Shown here piece by piece: positions 36,401-47,795 of a DNA stretch of 64,000 bases. The notes under the pieces are model-generated. The model was given only the letters and a program-made list of their open reading frames with translations, searched no databases and had not been told where the DNA came from. Source of the DNA: Isoetes taiwanensis (lineage: Eukaryota > Streptophyta > Lycopodiopsida > Isoetales > Isoetaceae); NCBI GenBank assembly GCA_021234155.1, contig JAJEKV010000004.1:8498109-8562108 (forward strand), in the 5' to 3' direction. Positions within the stretch are counted from its first letter, which is position 1. Each line of letters begins with the position of its first letter. Position numbers and translations under genes: made by a program.

Positions 36401-37181
36401 ATTTTGTTTTAAAGATTTGTCATGTCGCTAACTGACCAGAATCATACCATGCCGCAACTGTAATACTTGAAGGAGAGTCTTCTTCATATATACATAATTT
36501 GACCTTCCTAAGTATCGAAAGGGGCAATGACATCTAAAGCCAGCATGCCATGCATCCATGCTTAAGCTTACAGGTTCCATGATCTAGTCCATAAGAGACG
36601 GCTGTAATAACATAAATAATAACAACCTAATATGCATGCTTGTTTTAATTCGAATAGATAAGTAGGTCTATCCAAAAGGACTGACAAGGAAGATTACGTA
36701 TGTCTGAGGCAAGGAACAAAAATAAAAAGAAAATTGTCCATTGCTTCTTTTTGTCCAAGATTTTGGACAAAGTTTGTATCCCAAAAATAGTAAATAGGTA
36801 AATGAAAGATGTGCTAAGGGATGTTGGGGAGATGCTGATGGAGAATACAATGTTTTTGTCGAGATATACTGAAAATCTAAAAGAACTTTGCTACAAGCCT
36901 TATCACATCTTCGCCCAAGATACAGACCCAGTATGCCCATGTGAGAATCCTAATTTGAAAGGTTTTATAGATGACAAAATAGGGCACGTTAGGTCCACAA
37001 ATATTGGCATTATAAGAGTAAGAGTCTAAGGGGGCTTTTCAAAAAGGTTTAAGCCACATTCCAGATAGTGCTAACTTAGAAGCATATGATTGCTGAGCTT
37101 AATAAAACTTGTGAGAGGTTCTTTGAACTGCACCAGTACGATTTTTCGCTATAAAAGAGAGTGATAAATAGAAGGTACTAT
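36401..37181. other. Mixed remnant, one unrecognised small frame
   Basis: The plus-strand frame 36802-37029 (75 codons; CYKPYHIFAQDTDPVCPCENPN) has a cysteine-containing pattern. It may continue the decayed locus 32032-35500 beyond the L1 insertion, but no domain is recognised. Nothing else is supported. Confidence 0.35.
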
Positions 37182-37192
37182 ATTATGAGAAT

Positions 37193-37433
37193 CCCGAGCC
37201 GACGCTGCTTTAGCAGTAGGGCAAAGCCCCGTTGGGCACTTGCCAGCAGGTGTAGCTTGAAAATTGATGGATAGTTGATGTGTGGAAAACCTGCCCTAAG
37301 TCATGTAGGTTCGAGGGTGACTTATGTCTAGACATGGAAGATGGTTAGGCTCACAGGCTTAGGCTTGTGGGGGTGGGAAGCTATATCTAAAAGAAAGCAG
37401 TTGGCCAATGTTTTTTTTTTTTTTTTTTTTTTA
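37193..37433 (+). mobile_element. SINE candidate with poly(T) tail and 11-bp target duplication
   Basis: The 241-bp unit starts CCCGAGCCGACGC and ends in T22 (37411-37432). It is flanked by ATTATGAGAAT at 37182-37192 and 37434-37444. Inside are a box A match TAGTTGATGTG (37272-37282, fits TRGYNNANNNG) and, about 36 bases on, a box B-like GGTTCGAGGG (37308-37317). This is the layout of a tRNA-related, pol III-transcribed SINE. Poly(T)-ended SINEs exist in plants (Au family, from memory). About 80 bp precede box A, which is longer than usual. Confidence 0.8.
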
Positions 37434-37444
37434 ATTATGAGAAT

Positions 37445-39555
37445 TGTAAGTTGTTAAGGAAAAGGTACAATGTAACTGGAGAAGCTAATTCTTGTTTATT
37501 GTTGTTATTCAATTGGACAAGAGCTTGTTCAAATTTTATTATGCCTTTTCATACTTTACTTATCTTTTTGTCATTTTGAAGTTTAAATACCATAAAGTTT
37601 GCTAACCACATTGAAGCTGTTTTGGTTGCATAGATTTTAATGAATATAGTGAATCTAGCAAGTTAACAATCACCTAATCAATTTGTCTTGTTTGGTTGGC
37701 AAGCTATTATTGGAAGAAGTCAAACCATAGGTGGAGATGAGGAATATTTGAGCATGTTAGACAAGGTCTAAGATATACAACACATAGACACATATTAGGA
37801 GGAGGAGGTGAGAAAGACATGGATATTTAGGAAGAATTGCAAAACGAAGGCAGACGCCCTGATGACTCTAGGTTATGATTCTCAAGAAGGCTCACTCTCT
37901 AAAATAGGACATGACTGTGGCTTGTATGAGTATGCCAAGTCATGTGTAATGCCACAACAACGACATGACATTGTTACAGAACAACCTAATAACTAGTAGT
38001 TCTAAGGTGTATGACGACATTAAATCATAAACCCTAATGAGATGCAGGTGAAAAATATAGGGGAATTTGAAAACAACATTGAAACATGCACTGTTATATC
38101 ATAAGTCACATAACAGTAATTTAGAAGTAACAAGAGGGTTAAAGAATATCTGAAAGGTGAAATTGTTTGGTGTCCCTATGGAATAAGAATTTGTATACGT
38201 TGTATGAAGTGTAGAGTTGATGGGTAATGTTGGAATTAATAAACAACACCATTCACGGACCGAGGTAAAGGGGATCGACCTTAGGCATAGAGAACATACT
38301 AAAGAAGAAGAAAAGAATGAAGGACTACTATTCATTATGTTTAGGCCACCGGGTTGGGAAGGTTATTACCTTCACAACATTTGGATGATTTGCATAACTT
38401 GAGGGGTGCTCCCTACCAGCATGCAGGGATAGATTTTGGCGCTGCATTTTGTGAAACCCAATTGAATAGTCGGTTCCCTAGGCAACAAGGGGCTTGAAAG
38501 CCCTTTAAATATTTGGGGGAGAAAATTTTCAATTTTTTGGACATGGTGAACATTAAATTCACAAAGGTCCTTTTACTAGAAGGGGCCTTTTTTGAAAGGT
38601 CCTTGATTGGTATATAATTCATTGGGATATGTAAGTTTATTCATGGACCTAGTGACCTTAAGGTACTAAAGTAACGGTTGGAAATAGTTGGCCCCGACTT
38701 TCTTTACTTCTTAATGCTTGTAACTTCCATGAAGGCATTTACCTTAAGATGTGCAGCTAATATTCTACTGGGCATACACAACACTAATGTTGGTGTGTTC
38801 TCGTGTTGGCACACACTTCAACATGTTCCTCAATTCCTTCTACTAAGGACATGATCAAGAGTTGAGCAAAGGGGTATTTTACTATTTGGGTTTAGTTGGG
38901 GAGCACATTTTTATATGTTCCCTACTTTGATTTAGGTTTTTACATCTAGTGGTCCTAGTTTATTGGTGCTCAAAATATTCTAGATGCAATGGTTGATAGT
39001 TAATTATAGAATCTTGAATAAGAAACACTATGTCTTATTTAGTTGGGTTTGAATTGATTTGATTTGGTTTAGTTTTGCTCAACATAGAAAACAAAAATAG
39101 GAACATATTCAACATGCTTGCAATATAAAAAAATGGATCAGATATATTTCATTGACTGTTGAAATGAAAAAACATACATTGACACAACCACCAAATCTCT
39201 AACATATTCAACTTAGAATAGCTCAAAGTATATCTTGAAGCAAAAGATTAGCTATAAACATGTGCCATATGTACACTATTTGTGTAGGCAATATACGATT
39301 TGTATTAAATCAAACCAAGGAAATAACCTTAATCAATGGCAAGCAAAAGCTATCAAAACAACATGGCCAATGATGCAAAATAAACAAGTTAGCAATAGAC
39401 TTGCAAAAACTGATAACCTTCAAAAGGCCAATATCTCTTCTTCCACACAATTCAAATGATGGGCAAAAGCTCTTGTTGTCACATTTGTACTCGACAAAAA
39501 CATGTGTAGACATCTTTGCTTTCCATCCAGCTAGTATCATTTGTATCTATCTATA
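37445..39555. other. Intergenic, no gene recognised
   Basis: AT-rich. Small frames such as 37808-37996, and a trace GGGAAGGTTATTACCTTCAC near 38350, have no identifiable domain. This may be further debris of the decayed locus to the left. Confidence 0.5.
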
Positions 39556-40190
39556 ATAGAATAGAATAGAATAGAATAGGTTTTTAGCGTCCACGGAGAC
39601 CAATTGGCCTATGGGACCCAAACAAAAAGAGAGCAGCAAGCATATTACTGACAGGATTAAAAAACCCCCGCCCCGAAGGGTTTTCGAGGGAAAAACCTTA
39701 GCAGTAATAAGCATGCTGGCACACTGTACAATTGCATAGGACAGTTCAAGACCGTCCCGTAGGACACAAACGCGTCCGTGCATCCATAACCTCCTGGAGG
39801 TATGACCCCAACAAACCCACTGACGCCGTAGTCAATAACTGATGCAACGGCTGGCCAGGCACTAGTAGTCGAACATACCTCTCTCGGATATGGGCAAATG
39901 CCGGGCAGATCTGGAGGGTATGACATTCATCCTCAATCGTGCCCTGGTGGCAACACTGGCAAAGCCTTTGCTCTCGTGCTTCCCGAGCCCAACGCCCTGT
40001 TTCAATGCGGAGGCGATGTGCACCCGTGCGAATGGAAGCTATAAGTCTGCGCTTCTTCATGGGCAGCTGGGTGTACAAGTACTGGTGCGGGCCTCTTGTG
40101 AGCCTAGGATTGACTTGCTGCTGATAGTGTGCCAGCTTAACGTGCATAATGCAAAATACAAGCAACATATCTTACCCTCTTATACATAAC
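39556..40190 (-). mobile_element. 5'-truncated LINE with (TTCTA)n tail
   Basis: The minus-strand frame 40168-39746 encodes the LINE C-terminal region: IRTGAHRLRIETGRW, LCQCCHQGTIEDECHTLQICP. The 3' end on the minus strand reads GGTCTCCGTGGACGCTAAAAACC followed by a TTCTA pentanucleotide repeat (39556-39579 on the plus strand). It is the same family as 22612-24240 and 52635-54303. Confidence 0.85.
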
Positions 40191-40217
40191 CCTAGCATAA
40201 ATATAGATCAAGCCCTC

Positions 40218-41395
40218 TCAAAAGGGAAGTCCACATTTTAAGGCAGTCTCGAAGGAATTCAAACAACTGCAACTAAAACTAGTGCAATCTCTTACATTCA
40301 AGGCCCAAAGTGATGTGCAGGACTTCTCAATGGAATGCAAGCATTTGTCACTCACCTTGAAATAGCCCGAGAGGGAAAATGTCTCTAGTGTATGACCGCA
40401 ATGCCAAAGAAGATCACTTGCCAACAAAAGAACTACAAGTATGCCTTCATCACTGATGCTACATTTTGGGATATCTAAATCCTTTAGGACATTGCACTCT
40501 TTACCAGTAGCCTCTTCTGAACTCTGATCAATGACTTCTACACAGCCCTCAAGGATGAGACTTTGTAAATATATACCGCGACATCTAATAACTGCAGACA
40601 CTGCTTGATCTGTTAGCTGCCCATTTCCTGTTAGATTGACCTTTGAATGCTGAGAGATGCTTTTTTTCCAGAAACGAATAAGACCAGCATTTGCAAGGCC
40701 TATGAGCCCATTAAAACTGAGATGCTGAAGTGAAAAAAACCCGGCATTGCAAAGCAACTATCTCCTACACCTATGCAATTCATAATATTAATGACTTCAA
40801 AGAGACAATCACAAGAAGCAAGGCCTGCTTCAGAATTAAAATCACAATCAATTATGCCACTGCAAGATGATGTCAAATCACACTTCTCCAATGTAGACTT
40901 TCTAGAGATTTATAGTTGAGAACAAAGGACAATACCCCTGTATTAGCCATTGACTGACAGTCAACAAGTGATAAGACCCTGAGGGACTTGCATGACCCTC
41001 CAAATAACTTCGAGAAAGTAGTTTGTCAAGTCATAGCAATAATTGATTTGAAGAACCTTCAACTGCGATAAAGCAGGTAACTTACCTAATGGAAAGCAGC
41101 TTTCCATACTAAGATGTGGTAACTTGAGTTTCTCAAGTGAATTGTAGTCAATAAGCAAGCCCAACATTTGATAAAAAGATTTCCCCGAACTGTATTTCAC
41201 TTATGATATGCAGTTTGTAACCACATCAATCCAGCATCACTAACACCTTTGCATGACACCAACCTCAGAGATGAAAGGGTGGAAAATGTGGCAATAACCT
41301 TCAACGATTTGTTTCCAATCATATCATAATTTTCCATGCATGAAAGTCCATGAAGCAATGTCAAGCTCTTTGATATCATATGATCTCAGTCCACT
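40218..41395 (-). pseudogene. EIN3-binding F-box (EBF1/2)-like leucine-rich repeat pseudogene
   Basis: Minus-strand pieces 41379-41197, 41200-40961, 40891-40700 and 40757-40218 fall in EBF order. LSSLRLVSCKGVSDAGL comes first, then SLEKLKLPHLS, LQHLSFNGLIGLANAGL, KVNLTGNGQLTDQAVSAVIR, LILEGC and CSISDEGI, and finally LETFSLSG. These follow the C-terminal LRR block of EBF proteins, which in Arabidopsis act in SCF complexes that degrade EIN3 in ethylene signalling. The F-box half is absent. Stops and frame changes between pieces, and insertions such as VVLLLASDLLWHCGHT, mark it as dead. An intronless LRR block also fits a retrocopy or partial duplication. Confidence 0.65.
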
Positions 41396-42949
41396 CTCAT
41401 AAAGTTGTTTAAGATGCTCTTCCATGAACATATGTCTTCTTTCTGACTGATTTTTCCAGCCTGAGAAAAATCAAGCATTGAAAATGAAAAACAAAGTAGT
41501 CGGACATTCTTCCACCATAGGATCGTACTTGAGTTTTTATAAGCTCCTTTAGCTTCAACAATTTCTCGTGAAAGTGATTTATAGCAGTCTGTTCTCTACC
41601 ATCCCTTGTGTTTCTTGCTTATATGTGAATGAATTACCATATTATTGATGATAAACTTGATTGCCTGCCTCCTTGATAGAGGGATTCCATGGTTTTTCAA
41701 TAAGTTCTCAACCGCATTTGCATCTGCTCTATTTTTCAAAGAATAAAGCATGCTATTTATTCCTATATTGCATAGATATAAAAAGATAAAAAACTTATTC
41801 TTAATCTTCTTTTCAAATTTTTTTATGATTTAGGAAATTCGTGATGCGGAAGTAAGCGTGTTAAAATTACAATTTATGATAATCACATATCAAGGTAGGA
41901 GGCTTTAGAGGTCATCTAAGACTAAGAACTGGTACCAATCTAGCTTAAGAACAGTCATGAAGCTTGTATTGACTGACAGAATCAACAGTAACCGGATCCT
42001 TAACTGGCTCCCATCCTCTTGAGCGTGTTCATGCTGCCAAGATGATCACGAATCAAGGAAGGACTTCGAAATGCTAGTTCTCTACTGATGTGAGGCTAAA
42101 ATGTGTCTGGTGTTGCTGCAATGCACACTTTTGAGGTTGGAATCCGAAAACGGTCACTTTTAGGGTTCCTGCCTCTTCAAGCCCACGCTTTTAGGATTCG
42201 GGTCTAATGGGCCATATGGCTCATATGGGATGTTGCCATGTGGCAATCTAGATTAAATTCACATGTTGCATAACATGTGCAACATAATGGGTTCTAATGG
42301 TTGTGCCCCATGGTACAACTCTTTATGGTCGCCGTGTACATGTTGCCATAGTCGATATGTACTAGTGATGTAGCAGTATAATATACATATTTATATCGTA
42401 TATTATCTTGGAATGTCACAGAAATGCATGTGAAGATCTGTTGCCAACAAACTCCAAACCCAACCAGAGGTACGCCATAAAAGCGTAGTCCTTCATGATT
42501 TACGTGTTAGCATCTTGCAATGAAAACATGATTGAAATTTGTTTGGTTTGATGTGTATACTGGGCGACTTGCATCATGGTGAATGATCTCGAAAATGTTC
42601 AAGCTTAAAAATTCCAATAGTTAGCTTTTACGAGAAACGAATATGGATATTTTGGACAAATAGAACTCATATTTGCATGTTGGTGCATATAAGAATATTT
42701 TTCGGGTGGAAAGAAAATGTTGACATCCAAGACTGCGCTCGTGATAATACACATGGGAGGGACAAACAAAAAGACAAACAGGCAAGTCAGACTAAAAGCT
42801 ACCCTAGGTTAAGTCAGAAATGGCTTCTTTCAGAAAACTCACATGCATTCAGAAGAGAGGGGAGAACGGTGGGTTCCCATTGCCATGAATCACCCACCTA
42901 CCCTTCTCCTTCATCACTCTTTTATGGGCGTCTCGGATTAAACATTTAA
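41396..42949. other. Intergenic, no gene seen
   Basis: AT-rich with no recognisable reading frame. The promoter of the ATP-citrate synthase gene should be in the last part. I see no element worth calling. Confidence 0.55.
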
Positions 42950-43220
42950 ACAAACACCCCCCATCCCTCTTCTTAGCTCCGCCTCTTACTTGGCGTTGCA
43001 GATCGCATTTGCATTGTTCTTCGATCCCCTCTGCTAAACACTGATCGAAAAGGAGCAATTTGCCCTGTTCACGCTTGGTAAGGTAGTGTACTCAGATCCG
43101 GACGCTGCAATCCAATTTGTTTTGAAGGTCTTCATAAGCTTCCATATAACAGGCTAGATCCCATTAGTTTTGGGGGTTGTTTTTCCTTTCGGCAGTCCTC
43201 AATCTATCTGTTTGGTGCAG
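42950..43220 (+). promoter_or_regulatory. 5' leader of the ATP-citrate synthase gene with a probable UTR intron
   Basis: The start codon directly follows TTTGGTGCAG, a strong 3' splice site, so the ATG-containing exon begins with or just before ATG 43221. A good donor GGTAAGG at 43077-43083 upstream would define a leader intron of about 143 bp (43078-43220). Inferred from splice signals only. Confidence 0.55.
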
Positions 43221-46200
43221 ATGGCAACCGGGCAACTGTTTTCTCGATCTACTCAGGCTCTCTTTTACAATTATAAGCAGAGCCCCGTTCAGAGAATGCT
43301 TGATTTTGACTTCCTTTGTGGTGAGCATAGCAAGTGCATTGCTGTACTCATTATTACATATTTTGATTGTACATTTTGTGATATATAGGAAGAGAAACTC
43401 CTTCAGTAGCTGGTGTAATCAACCCAGGATCTGATGGGTTTCACAAGCTCTTTTTTGGGCAAGAAGAAATTGCAGTTCCCGTTCATGGAAGGTTGTCTCT
43501 TGTTTAATGCTTTTGTTCATATTAAATCCTTCCCATTTCAGTAGGAATCTGAGTTATCCATTACCTTTTGCAGTATTTCAGCAGCCTGCAAGGTTCATCC
43601 AACTGCTGACGTCTTCATCAACTTTGCATCCTTCCGAAGGTTTGTGGATGGTTATCAGAGTGGCAAAACCGCATACATGATTTATTGAATGCAATGCATG
43701 GTTATTTCAGTGCATTTGACTCGTCAATGGAAGCACTTAAGCAACCAACAATAAGAGTGGTTGCTATAATTGCTGAAGGTGTACCCGAAGCTGATACAAA
43801 GAAGTTAATAGCATATGCACGGGCCAACAGCAAGGTAAAGATTTCATGGAACAAACAATCGTACACAATTATGCTGTTTATAATCTGACATTATATGTTG
43901 ATCTTTAGGTAATAATTGGACCCGCAACTGTTGGTGGTATTCAAGCTGGTGCTTTCAAAATTGGTGATACAGCTGGAACCTTGGATAACATCATCCACTG
44001 CAAGTTGTACCGTCCTGGATCGGTTGGATTTGTTTCAAAATCTGTAAGCTGTATTTGCTTTTCTTCATAAACGCATTTGCTCTCTGCTTTGAATCCTTCT
44101 ACACATTTTGTATTTTGTCTGCTGTTACATAATGCATTTGCTTCCATGTTATCTGATCTGTACATTATATCATTGTGTATTGGCTAACTTGTATGTACAG
44201 GGGGGAATGTCAAACGAAATGTACAATGTACTTGCCCGTGTCACGGACGGTCTTTATGAAGGTCTGCATGTTAATGAAGCTCCCTCTTCCTGTCAGCTGT
44301 GCTAGGCATTTTTATGTGGCAAAAGTATTGTATGTTGAGATAGATATTTTGGATGTACAGGGATTGCTATAGGAGGTGATGGATATCCAGGATCAACTCT
44401 TTCGGATCATGTTTTACGATTTAACAATATTCCGCAGGTCAGTATTGTGAATTATGTCAAACATGACGTGGCATAGTTAAATAAGCAATTTCAATTTTAT
44501 GCAGATTAAAATGATAGTCGTGCTTGGGGAGCTCGGAGGCAGAGATGAATATTCCTTAGTAGATGCATTGCAACAGGGAAAAGTGAAAAAACCTGTGGTT
44601 GCATGGGTTAGTGGAACATGTGCGCGACTCTTTAAGTCAGAAGTGCAATTTGGACATGCTGTAAGTTGTTTGCTTTTGTCTTATATGAAGACTTGTTGCT
44701 CCAAATTTTTGTTCAAAATTTATATAACTGGAAAAGGTTTTTCAGCATCTTGTGACTGTCTGTTGTCCAGGGTGCCAAAAGTGGTGGCGAGCTAGAATCA
44801 GCGCAAGCCAAAAACAAGGCACTGCAAGAATCTGGAGCAATTGTCCCTACATCATTTGAGGGATTGGAAGGAGCTATCAAAGAGACTTATGAAAAATTGG
44901 TAAATCTATGCGCACATAAATTTATGGCAGATGCATAGGAAGGCTTGCATGTTTCCATATGACCATCGGTCACTCTCTATGCCTTTAGCTGCATAATGGT
45001 TGTGTGCCGAACATATATCTCCAGTATGTGTAAAGTTATGAATCCCCAGTCTCATGCTTGTTAAGAAATTAGCAGGACCAGCACAAGGCATAGAATCAGT
45101 TATTATTTAGTCTTTGCTGCATTATTATGTTACAGGGTTGTGAACACAATTTCGTCCACTTGTGTGAATGTGCAGGTAGCTGAAAAAATTATTGTCCCTC
45201 GTCAAGAAACTGTCCCACCAACTGTTCCTGAAGATCTCAGTGTTGCAGTAAGAAATGGGAAAGTTCGTGCTCCAACTCATATTGTCTCAACGATTTGTGA
45301 TGATAGAGGTGCATGACATGAATACTGTGTCTTTTATGTCATGAATATTTAGTAACCTACTATTTACTTATGTTGCCTACTTTATTGCATTATGTAGGGG
45401 AGGAGCCAACTTATGCCGGCGTGCCAATGTCCACTATTATAGAACAGGAGTATGGAATTGGTGATGTCATATCATTGTTATGGTTTAAAAGAAGCCTTCC
45501 TCGTTACTGTACTAAATTTATTGAGGTACATAAATCAGTTACTTCGTCACACTGTTTGAAGTTTAAAAACTTTGATTAAGGAGTTGGTTCTCCTGCAGAT
45601 GTGCATTATGTTATGTGCTGATCATGGTCCATGTGTATCTGGTGCACATAATACCATTGTCACATCCCGTGCTGGAAAAGACCTTGTATCTTGCCTTGTC
45701 TCTGGTATAATTCTGATGCTTGGATTGCTGTTTTGGGTACTTGATTTTTACTAAGTGAATGCTTAAATTTGGAAACAGGTCTTTTGACAATTGGGCCTCG
45801 TTTTGGAGGAGCAGTTGACGATGCAGCGCGTTATTTTAAAAATGCCTATGACAAGGTAAGAAGAGGTCAATGTCAAAAGCATGTTTAAGCACAGATGTAA
45901 CTGATGGTCAGATTAATTATTGATGACAGTCATTTTTGAGCAAGCAATTTATCATCAATAACATCATCTAATTGCAGAAATTGTCACCTTATGAGTTTGT
46001 GGAGTCCATGAAAAAGAAGGGGATTCGAGTTCCTGGCATTGGACACCGGTAACTGCAGACTTCCATTTGTTGGCCATGTTTGATAGGATGCTATACTACG
46101 TTTGTACATGGAAGGGTAAACATTTGCTATTACTAATATGTTGTTCTGTCTGGCCAGTATAAAGAGTCGTGACAATAGAGATAAAAGGGTAGAGCTTTTG

Positions 46201-46615
46201 CAACGTTATGCAAGGACACATTTTCCATCAGTGAAGTACATGGAATATGCTGTGACCGTTGAAACATACACCTTGTCAAAGGCAAATAATCTTGTGCTCA
46301 ATGTTGATGGTGCGATTGGCTCCCTGTTCCTTGATTTGCTAGCAAGCTGTGCAATGTTCACTCAGCAAGAAATAGATGAAATTGTGGACATTGGATACTT
46401 GAATGGTCTTTTTGTGTTGGCACGAAGTATAGGCCTCATTGGGTGAGCTATGAATTTTATGATTTACCGTTTTTTTTTTTCAAGTAAATACGATTCATGC
46501 TAATCCTTACATTATATTGCCAAAATAATGCAGGCATACTTTCGACCAAAAGAGACTAAAGCAACCTCTCTACCGACATCCATGGGAAGATGTCCTTTAT
46601 ACAAAATATACCTAG
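43221..46615 (+). CDS. ACLB: ATP-citrate synthase beta chain (C-terminal, CoA-ligase/citrate-synthase-like subunit), 16 coding exons
   Basis: Exons with consistent phases: 43221-43320, 43389-43491, 43574-43639, 43711-43834, 43909-44043, 44201-44261, 44361-44437, 44505-44660, 44771-44899, 45176-45308, 45398-45525, 45599-45704, 45779-45855, 45978-46048, 46158-46442, 46534-46615 (TAG). They encode 610 aa, against about 608 in Arabidopsis ACLB. The enzyme makes cytosolic acetyl-CoA and oxaloacetate from citrate, CoA and ATP. In plants it works with a separate ACLA subunit. Seen: [19 protein letters not shown] start, [42 protein letters not shown], the phosphohistidine loop QFGHAGAKSGGE (split by intron 8), [16 protein letters not shown], and the citrate-synthase-like [16 protein letters not shown] with VNVDGAIG-like VLNVDGAIG. 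The end DVLYTKYT is typical. No defect is seen. Confidence 0.97.
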
Positions 46616-47238
46616 AAGAGAAAATTAAGCATACTCCGCAAGGAACATTTTCCACAGTGACCATTGTGATAAAAGTGGTCTATTCCTGTATACAGTTATT
46701 CTTTTTATTCTTCATTATGAGATGCGGTTTATTGTCGCGATGGTTGACGAGTTATGGGCCCTTTTTTTTCCGCTGTTCGTTGTAGCACCTGGTGAAGTCC
46801 AGTCTTTTGACATTTAAGAAGTTTCTTTCCCCTCCTTTTTGTTATATGTTATGCTAAGAATGGAATGCCTACAATGGGTGGCCCTAAAATGTGGGGACGT
46901 GACCTTATTTTGGGCCACCCGTTTGATGAACGCTTTTATTTCCACGATGTCAAAGAAACGCTAAAATTTAAAAGATTAGTACAAAGACAGCAGAAATAGT
47001 TATCATATTGAGCACATGGCTCAAATGTAAAAACGATGAACCCATTTTCCTCTTGTATTTTATCACGACTTTACACTTAAAAAAGATAAAGAATGCGTTT
47101 TAAATGAGGAAATACAACATTACAAGTCTTGTTAGCAATTTAACGTATCTAAAAGGAAGAAAGTTAAACCAATCAATTTGGTGGAGGATTGGAAAATTTT
47201 GAATAGGACAAGTTATATTTATTCATTGCACCCTTAAT

Positions 47239-47425
47239 CAAGAATGCTGACACGAGAAAGATAAGAGGTTAAGCATTAAAATTAAGTACATATATACTTA
47301 AGGAACGCTGCACCATCTTTGAATAAATTAAACATCAACCTTTGGACCTGGATATGCTGGCAATTTCATGATCCGTTTATCCTCAATAGGTATTCCAACT
47401 GTCTAGTGATAAAGGCTCTACCTCG
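47239..47425 (-). pseudogene. Duplicated, truncated copy of the last exon of the nitroreductase-like gene
   Basis: Sequence from AAGAATGCTGAC through GGTATTCCAACTGT and AAAGGCTCT repeats 47706-47887 with about 467 bp offset. The piece covering the stop codon and the codons for VGIPIEDKRIMKLPAYPGP is nearly perfect. The stop TTA is altered in context (ATTAAACATC against ATTAAGCATC). It lacks the exon's splice acceptor. Confidence 0.85.
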
Positions 47426-47514
47426 TGAGGAAATGCTAAAATTATAAGTCTTGTTAGCAATTTAACGTGTCCAAAGAGAAGCAGACAATACAGGTTTTTC
47501 GCGACCTTCCCTGT

Positions 47515-47675
47515 AAAATTAATAGTTTGGACCACTTGAATCTGTTAGATCCTTCATGATAAATTGCACCTGAAACCAATCAATTTTGGGAAGAAGAAAA
47601 ATTAATAGTTTGGACCACTTGAATCTGTTAGATCCTTCATGATAAATTGCACCTGAAACCAATCAATTTTTCGGA
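47515..47675. repeat. 83-bp-offset tandem duplication
   Basis: The segment AATTAATAGTTTGGACCAC to GAAACCAATCAATTTT occurs at about 47515-47587 and again at about 47598-47670 without visible mismatch over some 70 bases. It lies in the intergenic space. Confidence 0.9.
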
Positions 47676-47795
47676 TAGTACAAGTAATTAATTGTAGACT
47701 TATTTAAGAATGCTGACGTGAGACAGATAGGGGTCAAGCATTAATATTAGGCACATATATACTCAAACAAGAAGCCTGCACCATCTTTGAATAAA

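Larger units (their letters stand above)
46616..47795. other. Intergenic between convergent genes, with duplicated 3' segments
   Basis: It contains the ACLB 3' flank and duplicated pieces of the neighbouring oxidoreductase gene end (see separate entries). The phrase TTACAAGTCTTGTTAGCAATTTAACGT occurs at about 47123 and, slightly changed, at about 47443. No independent gene. Confidence 0.7.
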
